Of a stretch of 64,000 bases of DNA, positions 52,226 through 60,540 are shown one piece after another. How positions within the stretch are numbered: the first letter of the stretch is position 1; each line of letters starts with the position of its first letter. The translations under genes and the position numbers were made by a program. The notes beneath the pieces were generated by a model that worked only from the letters and a program-made list of their open reading frames with translations, ran no database searches and was not told the DNA's origin. The DNA comes from Bryobacterales bacterium (GTDB lineage Bacteria; Acidobacteriota; Terriglobia; Bryobacterales; UBA6623): contig JAPPMG010000096.1 in assembly GCA_028819215.1 (NCBI GenBank), positions 132,126-196,125 on the forward strand, given 5' to 3'.

Positions 52226-53791
52226 CTAGTCGACATAGCTGTAGCGCTCTTCGAGGTCGAGCGCCTCGATCGCTTCTGGGCTTGGCTCGGGCGTCAAATC
52301 GCTCTCCTTGAAGTATTGGGCCTGCTCCCATTTCATCGGGCCGCCGACCTCACGCGGGTCTGCGGTGCTTCGAAGGTATTCCTGCAACCGGGCGGACAGC
52401 TCTGCCCGGGTCGATTCGTAGGCAGGATCCTTGGCCACGTTATTCATCTGATACGGGTCGGTCGCGAGATCGTAGAGTTCTTCGGCAGGCCGCTTTGCGA
52501 ACGCGAGATCGAACAGGGATCGATACTCGGGGTCGTCGGGCCGCTGCAAGAGGAACATCTTGGTCGGCGAGGGAAATTGGAGCATGTGAGCGTCCACATC
52601 TCCATAGAGCGGCGGATCTCCCGCTGGCCACAGCTCCGGCGCGTAGTTCCGGATGTACAGGTGGTCGCGCGTCCGCAGCGCCCGTGCGGGATACCCGGGG
52701 CCTCCCTGTCGTGCAAACGCATGGCGCTCTCTGGCGGTCACGATGAACGAGCGCTGAGGGTCGACGAGTCCTTGCTGGTTTGACGCCAGAAGGGGCACAA
52801 AACTGCTCGCCGTCATGTCCTCGGGAATGGGCAAGCCTGCCAAGTCGAGGATCGTCGGCGCGAAATCGGTCAGACTGACAAAGTCTTCCACCACGCGGCC
52901 GCCCGGAAACCGTTGCGGCATCGACACGATCAGGGGCAGACGCGTGCCTGAATCGTATAGGTTTGCCAGCCCCCGGGGCATTTGCCAGCCGTTGTCGCTA
53001 GCAACGATGATGACCGTATCGTCCGTCGCTCCGAACTCGGACAGCAATCCGAGATGTTCGCCGACCTCGCCGTCGAAGTGCTCGATCTCGGAGTAGTAGT
53101 CTGCGATGTCGCCCCGCACGGCGGGATCGTCCGGCAAATAGGGCGGGACAGCGATCGATTCGAGATCATAACCCGCACGCTCGCCGCCACCGGCGCGATA
53201 CGGCCGATGCGGGTCCCGCGAGCTGAACCAATAGCAGAAGGGCTGGCCGCGCTCGCGCTCGTTGTAGAACTCCTCGAATGATCCGTACCGCTGGCCGGCG
53301 GGATTCCGAGTCCATCCTCCGGCCTCGTAGTCTCCCGGCCCCCAGCCCTTGCCTTCGTAGCCCACGAGATATCCGGCTTGCTCGAGCATGTCGGTATACA
53401 CGGCGAAATGGCTCGGCATCGTCCCCCAGAGGTTGGCACCTTCTTCGAGCCGCCAGATGTCTTGGCCGGTCAGCATGGCAGCGCGGGCGGGCGTGCACGA
53501 CGGGGACGGGCAATAGGCGTGTGTGAAGCGCACGCCCTCTTCGGCCAGCTTGTCGATATTCGGCGTCTTGACCGTCGCGTCGCCGTAGCATCCGAGATGA
53601 TTCCAGGAATGGTTGTCGGACATGACGATCAGGATGTTTGGCGGCGCAAGATCCTCTGATGGCGTGCATCCAACCATGGAGGCAACGCCAAACAAGACCG
53701 CAAGCCATTGCGGAGCTGGGGACCCCCGGAGGATCGACAAAAGGGCGTTGCCTGTCCGAGGCAGCGAGTTCCTGGCATTGCAGGGTCGCAT
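52226..53791 (-). CDS. Sulfatase, exported lipoprotein (intact paralogue of the 49.5-kb pseudogene)
   Basis: This 521-residue protein starts at ATG 53791 with a signal ending in lipobox ASMVGC (Cys42). NILIVMSDNHSWNHLGCYGD gives the metal-binding Asp/Asn, and CPSPSCTPARAAMLTG contains the formylglycine motif C-T-P-A-R with Cys99. IIVASDNGWQMPRGLANLYD is the second metal site. The pattern fits heparan N-sulfatase-like (S1_8-type) enzymes. It is convergent with the selenoprotein gene. A decayed duplicate of its 3' half lies on the other side of that gene. Confidence 0.9.
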   Translation of the reverse strand: MRPCNARNSLPRTGNALLSILRGSPAPQWLAVLFGVASMVGCTPSEDLAPPNILIVMSDNHSWNHLGCYGDATVKTPNIDKLAEEGVRFTHAYCPSPSCTPARAAMLTGQDIWRLEEGANLWGTMPSHFAVYTDMLEQAGYLVGYEGKGWGPGDYEAGGWTRNPAGQRYGSFEEFYNERERGQPFCYWFSSRDPHRPYRAGGGERAGYDLESIAVPPYLPDDPAVRGDIADYYSEIEHFDGEVGEHLGLLSEFGATDDTVIIVASDNGWQMPRGLANLYDSGTRLPLIVSMPQRFPGGRVVEDFVSLTDFAPTILDLAGLPIPEDMTASSFVPLLASNQQGLVDPQRSFIVTARERHAFARQGGPGYPARALRTRDHLYIRNYAPELWPAGDPPLYGDVDAHMLQFPSPTKMFLLQRPDDPEYRSLFDLAFAKRPAEELYDLATDPYQMNNVAKDPAYESTRAELSARLQEYLRSTADPREVGGPMKWEQAQYFKESDLTPEPSPEAIEALDLEERYSYVD

Positions 53792-54843
53792 TGAATGCGT
53801 ATCGGGACGATCCGACAACCTGGATTCGAGCTGGGAGCCCTCATCGCAGACAGAGAACGATCGGTGGCGACGGTGCGACAGGGGCGTAGTTGGTCGCATG
53901 ATTCATCAATGATATTGCATGACTTCCATGTGCCGGCGAATGCATGGCAGAGCGGTTCGGGCTCCCTAGTGCCAAGACTCCCGGAAGCAGTGCTGCCGGA
54001 GGAAGCAACAAGGCCCAAGATGCCCCTCGGTCAGCAGCAATTCGAAGCAATGAAGCGCTGCGGCGAGTTCGCAGCGGAAGACAGTGCGCTCGTTGGTAGG
54101 CGCTACGGTGTCGCTTGCATTCCCGGGAATCACCTGCCCAAGAATGTCGGCGTCCGGAAAAAGCGGTCCGCGTCCCTCTTGGTGCGGACGCGGCTTTGGG
54201 TAGTGAAGCACTCCCTTCTCGGAACGCATCGGTCGTGCATCACCCGGTTCCTCTGCCGGGCATCTTCAAGAGGTCCGCGATTGCTGCTGTCGATCATTGG
54301 AGCGTCCCAGACCCCCACGCTTGCGGATGGGGCGTCGACCGCGCAACCCGTCGAAGCGATTCGCCCGACCATGCCCAGAGCTCGGTCGCGTTCGGTCTGC
54401 TTGACCGGCAAAGGCAGCGGCGTCAATGGCTGGAGAGTCATGCCTGCCACAGCTGCGAGCAGAAAGTATCGTCTCATCGCTTAGTTCTCCCTTCTGAAGT
54501 CCCGCGAAAAGCGGGCGCCGACACCTGGGCGTTCATGCCCGGCCGGTTTGACGGCTCCAGGTCTCCTTACGGTTGCAGCCTTGGTGCGGAAATCAGCCGT
54601 TGGCGTTCCACAACATGGAGGGGTTGTCGTTCTTCTCCCGAAGCAAGAGGATCCAGATTGCGGTAGTCGAGGCGGCTTTGCGGGCAGCTGAGGGAGACTG
54701 AACCAGAGCCTCTTATCGCTCAGATGGCGACCTGCGGGCCGCGGCCCGAATTGCACGCCCGCTCCATGGCGGCGCTGGCGAACATCGGATCACACCGTTT
54801 GAAGCTTCCCTGCACTCCTGTGATCGTGCGACAGCCTGAGTGC
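53792..54843. other. Accessory region with no recognised gene
   Basis: About 1 kb between two minus-strand sulfatase genes. Both strands contain open frames (for example a 229-codon plus-strand frame ending at 54484) without recognisable domains. The only plausible gene start is the one listed at 54477 on the minus strand. The frames look like remnants or noise; I found no repeats, tRNA or insertion-sequence ends. Confidence 0.4.
54130..54477 (-). CDS. Possible remnant of a secreted protein gene
   Basis: AGAAGGGAGAACTAAGCG precedes ATG 54477, a credible ribosome-binding site, and the product starts MRRYFLLAAVAGMTLQPLTP, resembling a signal peptide. The remaining part of the 115-residue frame is Arg/Cys-rich without recognisable domains, and the other frames downstream give no better continuation. 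It may be the start of a gene whose body has decayed by frameshift, or a chance frame. Confidence 0.25.
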   Translation of the reverse strand: MRRYFLLAAVAGMTLQPLTPLPLPVKQTERDRALGMVGRIASTGCAVDAPSASVGVWDAPMIDSSNRGPLEDARQRNRVMHDRCVPRRECFTTQSRVRTKRDADRFFRTPTFLGR

Positions 54844-56418
54844 TCAGTGCTCGCCGGCGTTCGGCTCGAGCCAAGTCAACTCCTTCCACCATTGCGCTCC
54901 GTCGTTGCCAACGGCTTGCCCTGACTTGCTCCGGCCGCTGGTGACGATTCGAGTGATTTCCTCACGCAATCGCGCAACCACGGCCGGTTCTTGAGCGGCC
55001 ATGTCGCTTGTTTCGGCTAGGTCGGCTGCGAGATCGTACAGCTCGAATTGCGGCTCGCCCGGCTTGGCCTCCACAAAGCGGGGAGCCAGGCTTCCACCTG
55101 AACCCCGAATCATGTTGAGCTTCCAGCGCCCGTGCCGAATGGCGAAATAGCCTGCCGCAGAGTGGTGAATGACAGGCGGGCGAGGCGGGCGCTGCGCACC
55201 CTTCAGGATCGGTAGGAAGCTGACGCTATCCTCAGCTTCCTCCGGCCCGAGTTCTCGGCCTATTGCGTCGGCAATGGTTGCCAGCACGTCAGTCTGGCAG
55301 ACGAGATCGGAGGAACGTTGCGCGGGTTTCACGACGGCTGGCCAGCGCACGATGAATGGCACTCGATGCCCGCCTTCGTACAGGTCACGCTTGCCGCCCC
55401 GTAACTTGCCAGCGCTTGCGTGGCCAAATCGCTTCAATCGCTCTCGGTAGGTCGTTTCGGGGCCGTTATCGCTCGTCACGAGCACGAGCGTGTCTCGCGT
55501 CAGGTCATTTCGGTCCAAGGCATCGAGCACACTCCCGATGTGTGCGTCTGTTTCCATCATGAAATCGCCATAAGCTCCGGCCTCCGATCTCCCTTGGAAT
55601 TCTGTGATCGGGATCACGGGCTTGTGCGGGGACGTATAGGCCAAGTACAGGAAGAATGGTTCGTCAGAGTTGTCTGCGGCGAAGTCGTCGATCCATTGGA
55701 CCGCCCGCTCGGTAAAGACGGTCAGAACCTGCTGGTCGTCGAAGCTTGGAGCGACCTCCAGCTCTCCGCCAGCTCTGGAGTGTTCGTAGGGAGGAGTGAT
55801 CCGGTAGTCAGCGATGGCGATCTGATTCGGTTTCTTTTGGGTCCATAGCGAGGGAGGATCGAGGACGCGACGGTTTTCGATATAGGTGAGCACCCCGTAG
55901 TTCATCGAGGCCGGGATCCCATAGAAGTAATCGAAGCCCTTGTCGACGGGACCATCGAGCACTGGGCGAGACCAGTCGCGGCTCCCCTTCTTGCCGTGGA
56001 AGGTCATGCCCAAATGCCATTTGCCGACCATCGCTGTCCGGTAACCCACGTCCCGGAGCAAGGAAGCCAGCGTAGTTCTGCCCTCTGCGATGAGCCCCTT
56101 CCCCTCAGCTCCCATAACGCCTCTCTTCATTCCGGTCCGCCAGCTGTAGCGACCGGTCAGGAGGCCGTATCGCGACGGTGTGCAGACCGTGTCGGAGGAG
56201 TGGGCGTCGGTGAAAGCCATGCCTTCGCGGACCAGCCGATCTAGGTTTGGGGTTTGGAACTTCGACTCGGGGTTTAGAGCGCTGACGTCTCCGTAACCTT
56301 GGTCATCGGTATAGATCAGCAGCACATGGGGCCGAAGTGGTTGTGCGGCCGGTGCCAGTGGTCCTGCCAAGAGACCCAATGCGACGGCACCAGCAATTAC
56401 CTCGGAACTCGCAGTCAC
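54844..56418 (-). CDS. Arylsulfatase
   Basis: This 524-residue exported enzyme has the metal-binding HVLLIYTDDQGYGDV (residues 31-45) and formylglycine motif VCTPSRYGLLTGRYSWRTG with Cys79. Other landmarks are MVGKWHLGM, FLYLAYTSPHKPVIP, and the late metal site LVTSDNGPETT followed by LRGGKRDLYEGGHRVPFIVR. This is the standard arylsulfatase A-like set. The GTG at 56418 is preferred as start because GGGAGGGA lies upstream and a signal peptide (VIAGAVALGLLAGPLAPAA) follows. The ATG at 56511 is also open. It may desulfate the same type of polymer as neighbouring sulfatases. Confidence 0.9.
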   Translation of the reverse strand: MTASSEVIAGAVALGLLAGPLAPAAQPLRPHVLLIYTDDQGYGDVSALNPESKFQTPNLDRLVREGMAFTDAHSSDTVCTPSRYGLLTGRYSWRTGMKRGVMGAEGKGLIAEGRTTLASLLRDVGYRTAMVGKWHLGMTFHGKKGSRDWSRPVLDGPVDKGFDYFYGIPASMNYGVLTYIENRRVLDPPSLWTQKKPNQIAIADYRITPPYEHSRAGGELEVAPSFDDQQVLTVFTERAVQWIDDFAADNSDEPFFLYLAYTSPHKPVIPITEFQGRSEAGAYGDFMMETDAHIGSVLDALDRNDLTRDTLVLVTSDNGPETTYRERLKRFGHASAGKLRGGKRDLYEGGHRVPFIVRWPAVVKPAQRSSDLVCQTDVLATIADAIGRELGPEEAEDSVSFLPILKGAQRPPRPPVIHHSAAGYFAIRHGRWKLNMIRGSGGSLAPRFVEAKPGEPQFELYDLAADLAETSDMAAQEPAVVARLREEITRIVTSGRSKSGQAVGNDGAQWWKELTWLEPNAGEH

Positions 56419-56855
56419 TGCCTTGTCCCTCCCGTCGCTGCCCGCCTCATTCGTCTCGTCGCAGCGGATCGGCGAATGCGCGGTCGCGGCTAGCCTGGCC
56501 CATGTCTCCATCGAGCATCATCCTCTTCAGGGTCGTAACGAACCCGTGAGGCGAGCGGCTGCTCGTCCCGCTCTTCCCTCCTCGAGCTTGATCTGTTGCC
56601 GAAGTCGGCAGATGTCCCGACTCTGATGGTAAACAGTTTCGAGTTCGTCCAGCCGCTTGTCGAGTTCCTCTTCGAACTCCTCGAACGCGCCAGCGCGCGA
56701 ACACAAAGGTCCTTGAAGCAGCGCGCTGCCTCGCGATAGGTCCCCGCCCGCTATGCGAACGGAGGCACCAGCATCACCCACCCGGCGAACGGACCGATTT
56801 TGGGATCATTCTCGAATAAGGTAGGCAAATGGGTATAGCTCTTGGGGGATTCGGA
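56419..56855. other. Region upstream of the arylsulfatase
   Basis: Contains the ribosome-binding site and promoter for the arylsulfatase and an 84-codon minus-strand frame (56527-56781) with a coiled-coil-like stretch EEFEEELDKRLDELETVYHQ. It lacks a convincing start, known domain or conserved context, so I do not call it a gene, though a small remnant is possible. Confidence 0.35.
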
Positions 56856-57287
56856 CTACGACAGCACGGCGAGGTGCCGCATAGTGGCTCCTACCACCGC
56901 TGCCAGGGGAATCGTGCGATCGAATGTCGCCAGGCGCCCGCTCCGTTGAACAGCTAGCGAAAGCAAGTACAGATCGGCCACTTGCTTGGGACCCAACATT
57001 CGCTCAGACCGAAATCGGTCGCTGGAAACGATTGACACGTCATCTGGCCAAAATGCGTGTTCCCGCTCGCGCACCGCTTCGCCGAGAACTCGAATCGCCT
57101 CCGAAGTGGTGACAGAATTGGGATAACCCGGTTGCGACAGCACACGCACAAAGCCGTTCTGAGTCAGCGGACAGGAGGCCCAGCCCGAAGCACGGTTCTG
57201 CTCCCACCAACTGTGCGCTCGCTCGTGATGGATGTGCCTCGGATCGAACAGCGCGAGTAGTACGTTCACATCAAAGAGGACCCTCAT
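56856..57287 (-). CDS. vapC: VapC-like PIN-domain toxin
   Basis: This 143-residue PIN-domain ribonuclease begins MRVLFDVNVLLALFDPRHIH with the first metal-binding Asp6, continues SWWEQNRASGWASCPLTQNG and FVRVLSQPGYPN, and has the late acidic cluster in KQVADLYLLSLAVQRSGRLA then TFDR. The TQNGFVRVL subgroup is common in VapBC systems that cut tRNA or rRNA. All expected acidic positions appear present, so it is likely functional. Its start overlaps the antitoxin stop by four bases (57284-57287). Confidence 0.85.
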   Translation of the reverse strand: MRVLFDVNVLLALFDPRHIHHERAHSWWEQNRASGWASCPLTQNGFVRVLSQPGYPNSVTTSEAIRVLGEAVREREHAFWPDDVSIVSSDRFRSERMLGPKQVADLYLLSLAVQRSGRLATFDRTIPLAAVVGATMRHLAVLS

Positions 57288-57517
57288 TCTCCTAGCTCGT
57301 CCTCAAGCAGCCGGTCAACTTGGCTAGTAGTCACGAAGTTTCTCGACCCTCGGAGCAGCGGAAACCCGTTCCGTACGTCAGGGGGATCGGCCGACTGACG
57401 CTGGAGCGCTTGCCGCGCTAGATCGGAGAGCGCTTTGCCCGCACTTTTCTTTTCGACGGCCGCGAGGTCCTTCACCGCGAATAGCACGTCATCGTCAATA
57501 TCTAATGTGGTTCGCAC
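57284..57517 (-). CDS. vapB: VapB-like antitoxin
   Basis: A 77-residue protein starting MRTTLDIDDDVLFAVKDLAA and VEKKSAGKALSDLARQAL, the ribbon-helix-helix DNA-binding pattern, followed by a C-terminal region likely to wrap the toxin (GFPLLRGSRNFVTTSQVDRL). It overlaps vapC by four bases and precedes it, so the pair is translationally coupled and probably autoregulated. This is the only toxin-antitoxin pair in the window with both partners intact. Confidence 0.83.
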   Translation of the reverse strand: MRTTLDIDDDVLFAVKDLAAVEKKSAGKALSDLARQALQRQSADPPDVRNGFPLLRGSRNFVTTSQVDRLLEDELGE

Positions 57518-57878
57518 GCATCTGATGATATCACATCAAGACATGGGTATTTGTTCCTGCTGTCACCAGACTGGTGAATTCAGTGTTCGGGACGGCGAAT
57601 GGGCGCATATTCGAGGTGGGGAGTCGTATCGAAGGAGAGCAATGAGTCGAGTTGGCGGTGTCGGCCAGAGCGCCGAAGCATCTACAAGGCCACCTGCGCA
57701 GTCGAATCGGGGCGGCATGTGGAGGGGGCCAGCGCACCACTCCGGTGAAAGGCAAGTTCGCAGTTGGACGGTCTCCGGCTCGCGCTCGCCCCTTGCATGG
57801 GCCGTACGAATCCACGCAGAAAGGATCATACAGGGGCCTTGCTCGGTCGTGTGGCAAAGCTCAGCCGCTAGCTCTGGC
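57518..57878 (+). other. Divergent region between vapB and the 57.9-kb sulfatase
   Basis: The sulfatase frame is open through this stretch and an ATG at 57642 has a strong AAGGAG site, but the encoded residues show no domain and precede the signal peptide by about 110 residues. I treat it as non-coding or a leader. Both divergent promoters should be here; the vapB operator would lie just upstream of 57517. Confidence 0.4.
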
Positions 57879-59375
57879 ATGATGGTGCCGGTGCAGTACT
57901 CGGAAACCACTGTGGCTGGAGTTGCCTCTGCGCGGCGATTAGCGGGCCGGCAGCGGCCCGGCCTGCCTTCGGTCCAGCTCACAGTCCTGCTAGCGCTTTC
58001 AGCACTCGTCGCAACGGCACAGCAGCCGAACTTCATCGTGATCTTCGCCGACGATCTGGGCTACGGTGATCTCGGAGTCTACGGTTCCACCACGATCCGG
58101 ACCCCCAACTTGGACCGCATGGCGGCAGAGGGGATGCGGTTCACTGACTTCTACGCGACGGCTCCCTTCTGCAGCCCGTCGAGAGCGTCCTTGTTGACCG
58201 GTCGTTACCCGGTCCGGGCGGGAGTGCCTTATGTCCTGTTCCCGACCGAATTGACTGGCCTGCCGCCTGCCGAGATCACCATCGCGGAGATCTTGTCAGA
58301 CGAAGGCTATGCTACCGCGGCAATCGGCAAGTGGCATCTAGGCTGGCCCAAGCCGTTCCGCGCCCAACGCCACGGCTTCGACTTCTTCTTCGGACTGCCT
58401 TATTCCAACGACATGCTCAAGTGGACGCCCGACGAAGACTTCCGGCCGCAGCACGCCTTCTGGGAACTGCCGCTCCTGGAGAACGACCGAATCGTCGAGG
58501 CTCCGGTCAATCAGCATACCTTGACGAGGCGCTACACCGAGCAAGCTGTCCGCTTCATCGAGCAGAACCGCAATCGTCCATTCTTCCTGTACTTCCCCCA
58601 CACCTTCCCGCACAATCCGCAATATGCGTCAGAGGATTTCGAGGGGCGCTCGCCGCACGGGCTCTTCGCCGACACTGTGGAGGAGTTGGACTGGAGCGTG
58701 GGAGAGGTGCTGCGGACGCTCCGGGACCTAGACTTAGACGAGCGGACACTGGTCGTCTTCACCTCGGACAACGGGCCGACAGGTTCCGGTGGGCGCTGGG
58801 GCATTCGCAGTGACGGAGGCAGCACGGGCGGGCTCCGGGGCCGCAAAGGCAACACGTTCGAAGGGGGAATGCGGGAACCGGGAATATTTCGCTGGCCCGG
58901 CAAGATCGCCGCTGGCGTCGAGACGAGCGAACCGGCTTCAATTCTCGACCTGCTGCCGACCCTTGCCGAACTGGGAGGTGCTCAGGCCCCCGCCGACAGG
59001 GTGATCGATGGACGGTCGATCGCGGACCTGCTCACGGGCAAGGCGACGGAGCTTCCGCAGGACCCCTTTTTCTATTACTTCGGCGTCCAACTGCAGGCTA
59101 TCCGGCTTGGGAACTGGAAGCTGTTTCCGCGTCAAGCTGAGCCTCCGGAGCGGTCCGCCTCACTCTGGTACCTGCAGAATCCCGAGCTCCATGAGCGCCA
59201 CCACAGGCTGCGCGCAGAGCCGGAACTATACGACCTTGCAGCCGACCCGGCCGAGACACGCAATCTCGCTTCCAGCCGTCCGGAAATTGTCCAGCGGCTG
59301 GGCAGTATCGCCCGCCGGTTCGACGAGGGCATGCAGCGCGACAAGAGGCGTCCCGTCTATCTGGATGGCCAGTAG
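57879..59375 (+). CDS. Arylsulfatase A-like sulfatase
   Basis: This 498-residue enzyme has a hydrophobic export segment (VQLTVLLALSALVATAQ, residues 32-48), NFIVIFADDLGYGDLGVYGS with the first metal ligands, and FCSPSRASLLTGRYPVRAG with formylglycine Cys98. AIGKWHLGWPKPF, LYFPHTFPHNPQY and VFTSDNGPTGSGGRWGIRSD then FEGGMREPGIFRW complete the arylsulfatase A set. The start is uncertain: ATG 57879 is closest to the signal, while ATG 57642 has the better ribosome-binding site. It is the only plus-strand sulfatase in this cluster. Confidence 0.9.
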   Translation: MMVPVQYSETTVAGVASARRLAGRQRPGLPSVQLTVLLALSALVATAQQPNFIVIFADDLGYGDLGVYGSTTIRTPNLDRMAAEGMRFTDFYATAPFCSPSRASLLTGRYPVRAGVPYVLFPTELTGLPPAEITIAEILSDEGYATAAIGKWHLGWPKPFRAQRHGFDFFFGLPYSNDMLKWTPDEDFRPQHAFWELPLLENDRIVEAPVNQHTLTRRYTEQAVRFIEQNRNRPFFLYFPHTFPHNPQYASEDFEGRSPHGLFADTVEELDWSVGEVLRTLRDLDLDERTLVVFTSDNGPTGSGGRWGIRSDGGSTGGLRGRKGNTFEGGMREPGIFRWPGKIAAGVETSEPASILDLLPTLAELGGAQAPADRVIDGRSIADLLTGKATELPQDPFFYYFGVQLQAIRLGNWKLFPRQAEPPERSASLWYLQNPELHERHHRLRAEPELYDLAADPAETRNLASSRPEIVQRLGSIARRFDEGMQRDKRRPVYLDGQ

Positions 59376-59710
59376 GGGACGAGCCATCTCCCATTAGCCG
59401 TTTAGCTCACCGAGACGAGCGCCGTCCTGCGGTCTTGCGATTCGACCATCTGACGACTAGGCCCCACTTGGCTTGCATGGATCGCCTGCTCTCGCGCCTT
59501 GCAGTTCTCGGGGATGCATACCAGCCATCTGCGGCCACCAGAACTCTCTCAGCGCGGTTCGGGCCGACTCAGTCGCTGGCGTCGGACTCGGCCAATGCGT
59601 CGCAGCCCTAGTGTGCCATTGCGAACTGCGCGCGGCCCAAGTCGCTGGTCCCTTCGCGTAGCAGCCTCGATTGACTCGACACCATACGGCTAGTCGCCAA
59701 TACTAGTCAT
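59376..59710. other. Intergenic region upstream of the Phd-like antitoxin
   Basis: The 335 bases show no gene with a recognisable product. Near 59689-59708 a CTAGTC element is repeated (GGCTAGTCGCCAATACTAGTC), which could be an operator for the antitoxin, but this is speculative. Confidence 0.35.
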
Positions 59711-59950
59711 ATGGAGACGATCAACGCGTCCGACTTCAGAGCCCGATGCCTGGAAATCCTCGATGAAGTGCAAGCGACCGGAGAGAAGATAGTCATCCTC
59801 AAGCGCGGCCGGCCTGTCGCCGAACTCGTGCCCGCTAGCCCAACCCATGCCAAACACCGCCAGATTGAGCTCAAAGGCACGGTCCGTGTGGTCGGCGACA
59901 TCGTTGGGCCGACCGTTCCAGAAGAGCATTGGGAGAGTCTCCATCGGTAA
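59711..59950 (+). CDS. Phd/YefM-family antitoxin, partner toxin broken
   Basis: The 79-residue protein METINASDFRARCLEILDEV then GEKIVILKRGRPVAELVPAS is a standard Phd/YefM fold that binds DNA as a dimer and masks a toxin with its C-terminus (VVGDIVGPTVPEEHWESLHR-like tail). The frame is intact. It is followed directly by a VapC-type reading frame that is frameshifted, so it is effectively a solitary antitoxin. Autoregulation from the upstream CTAGTC repeats is possible. Confidence 0.85.
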   Translation: METINASDFRARCLEILDEVQATGEKIVILKRGRPVAELVPASPTHAKHRQIELKGTVRVVGDIVGPTVPEEHWESLHR

Positions 59951-60196
59951 AGGCACCGCTTGACACGCATGTCCTTGAATGGTGGCTAAGCGAGGACCCT
60001 CAGCTTTCGGTCGGCCAACGGGAGGTCACTGCGTCGGCCAACGAGCGGCCGCTGCTGTTGGTAGCGGACATTTCGCTCTGAAGTGGCGACACTCTTCAGT
60101 TTGGATCGCCTTCAGTTGCAAGTTCCCCTTCGGACGTGGCTCGAGATGGCGGTGGCTCCGCCGCTTGGCTTGGCCGACACTTTGTCTTGGTCCTAG
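59947..60196 (+). pseudogene. VapC/PIN-domain toxin, frameshifted and truncated
   Basis: Overlapping the antitoxin end, the plus strand reads VKAPLDTHVLEWWLSEDPQL and ANERPLLLVADISL, the first two-fifths of a PIN toxin, then a TGA. Two bases appear lost inside the expected ISLWE codons: in the alternate frame the protein continues EVATLFSLDRLQLQVPL and RTWLEMAVAPP, as in typical VapC, then ends at 60196. The first codon is GTA, not a standard start, and the C-terminal catalytic half is absent. Toxin activity is not expected. Confidence 0.8.
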
Positions 60197-60540
60197 GCTA
60201 GGCGGCAGCGGTCGGCGGACGGACTCGCTCGTTGTAGATGGTTCTACGCGCCGGGTGACCTGATCAGTCCGGTAAGTTGGCAACTCAGTGCCTGCGGATG
60301 GCTGCCGCCCCTGAGCTTAGCAGCGAAGCGGCGTTCGAATGACGTGATCGCTGCTGGTGCTGGAGCGGAGGTCAGGTTCTTCGAAGTGGTCAGCTCCCAC
60401 AGCAAGTGGCCCACTTGCGAAGTTGCTGGATTGCTCGCGCCGAGGCGCATGTAGAAGAACGAGCCCGTAGCTGTTGGGCCCAGACGGGACTGACTCCGGC
60501 CCGCTGCCATCGGTCTGCTTCTGTCGCGGCTGTCCTCGAC
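60197..60540. other. Unassigned region after the VapC remnant
   Basis: No coding region is supported. An 88-codon minus-strand frame (60244-60510) has no recognisable domain. The missing C-terminal half of the VapC remnant was looked for here and not found. Confidence 0.4.

Noticed and set aside
53795..54484. A 229-codon plus-strand open frame
   Set aside because: No recognisable domain, no ribosome-binding site and compositional pattern of an antisense frame; not called as a gene.
56527..56781. Small 84-codon coiled-coil-like gene
   Set aside because: No convincing start or family; left as a possible remnant within the intergenic entry.
60078..60083. The TGA in the VapC-like frame as a second selenocysteine
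   Set aside because: PIN toxins have no redox residue here and a two-base insertion restores the canonical ISLWE sequence, so it is a frameshift.
49241..60540. Insertion sequence, integrase or phage gene explaining the accessory region
   Set aside because: I found no transposase, integrase, terminal inverted repeat or tRNA attachment site; the duplication is of a sulfatase gene only.
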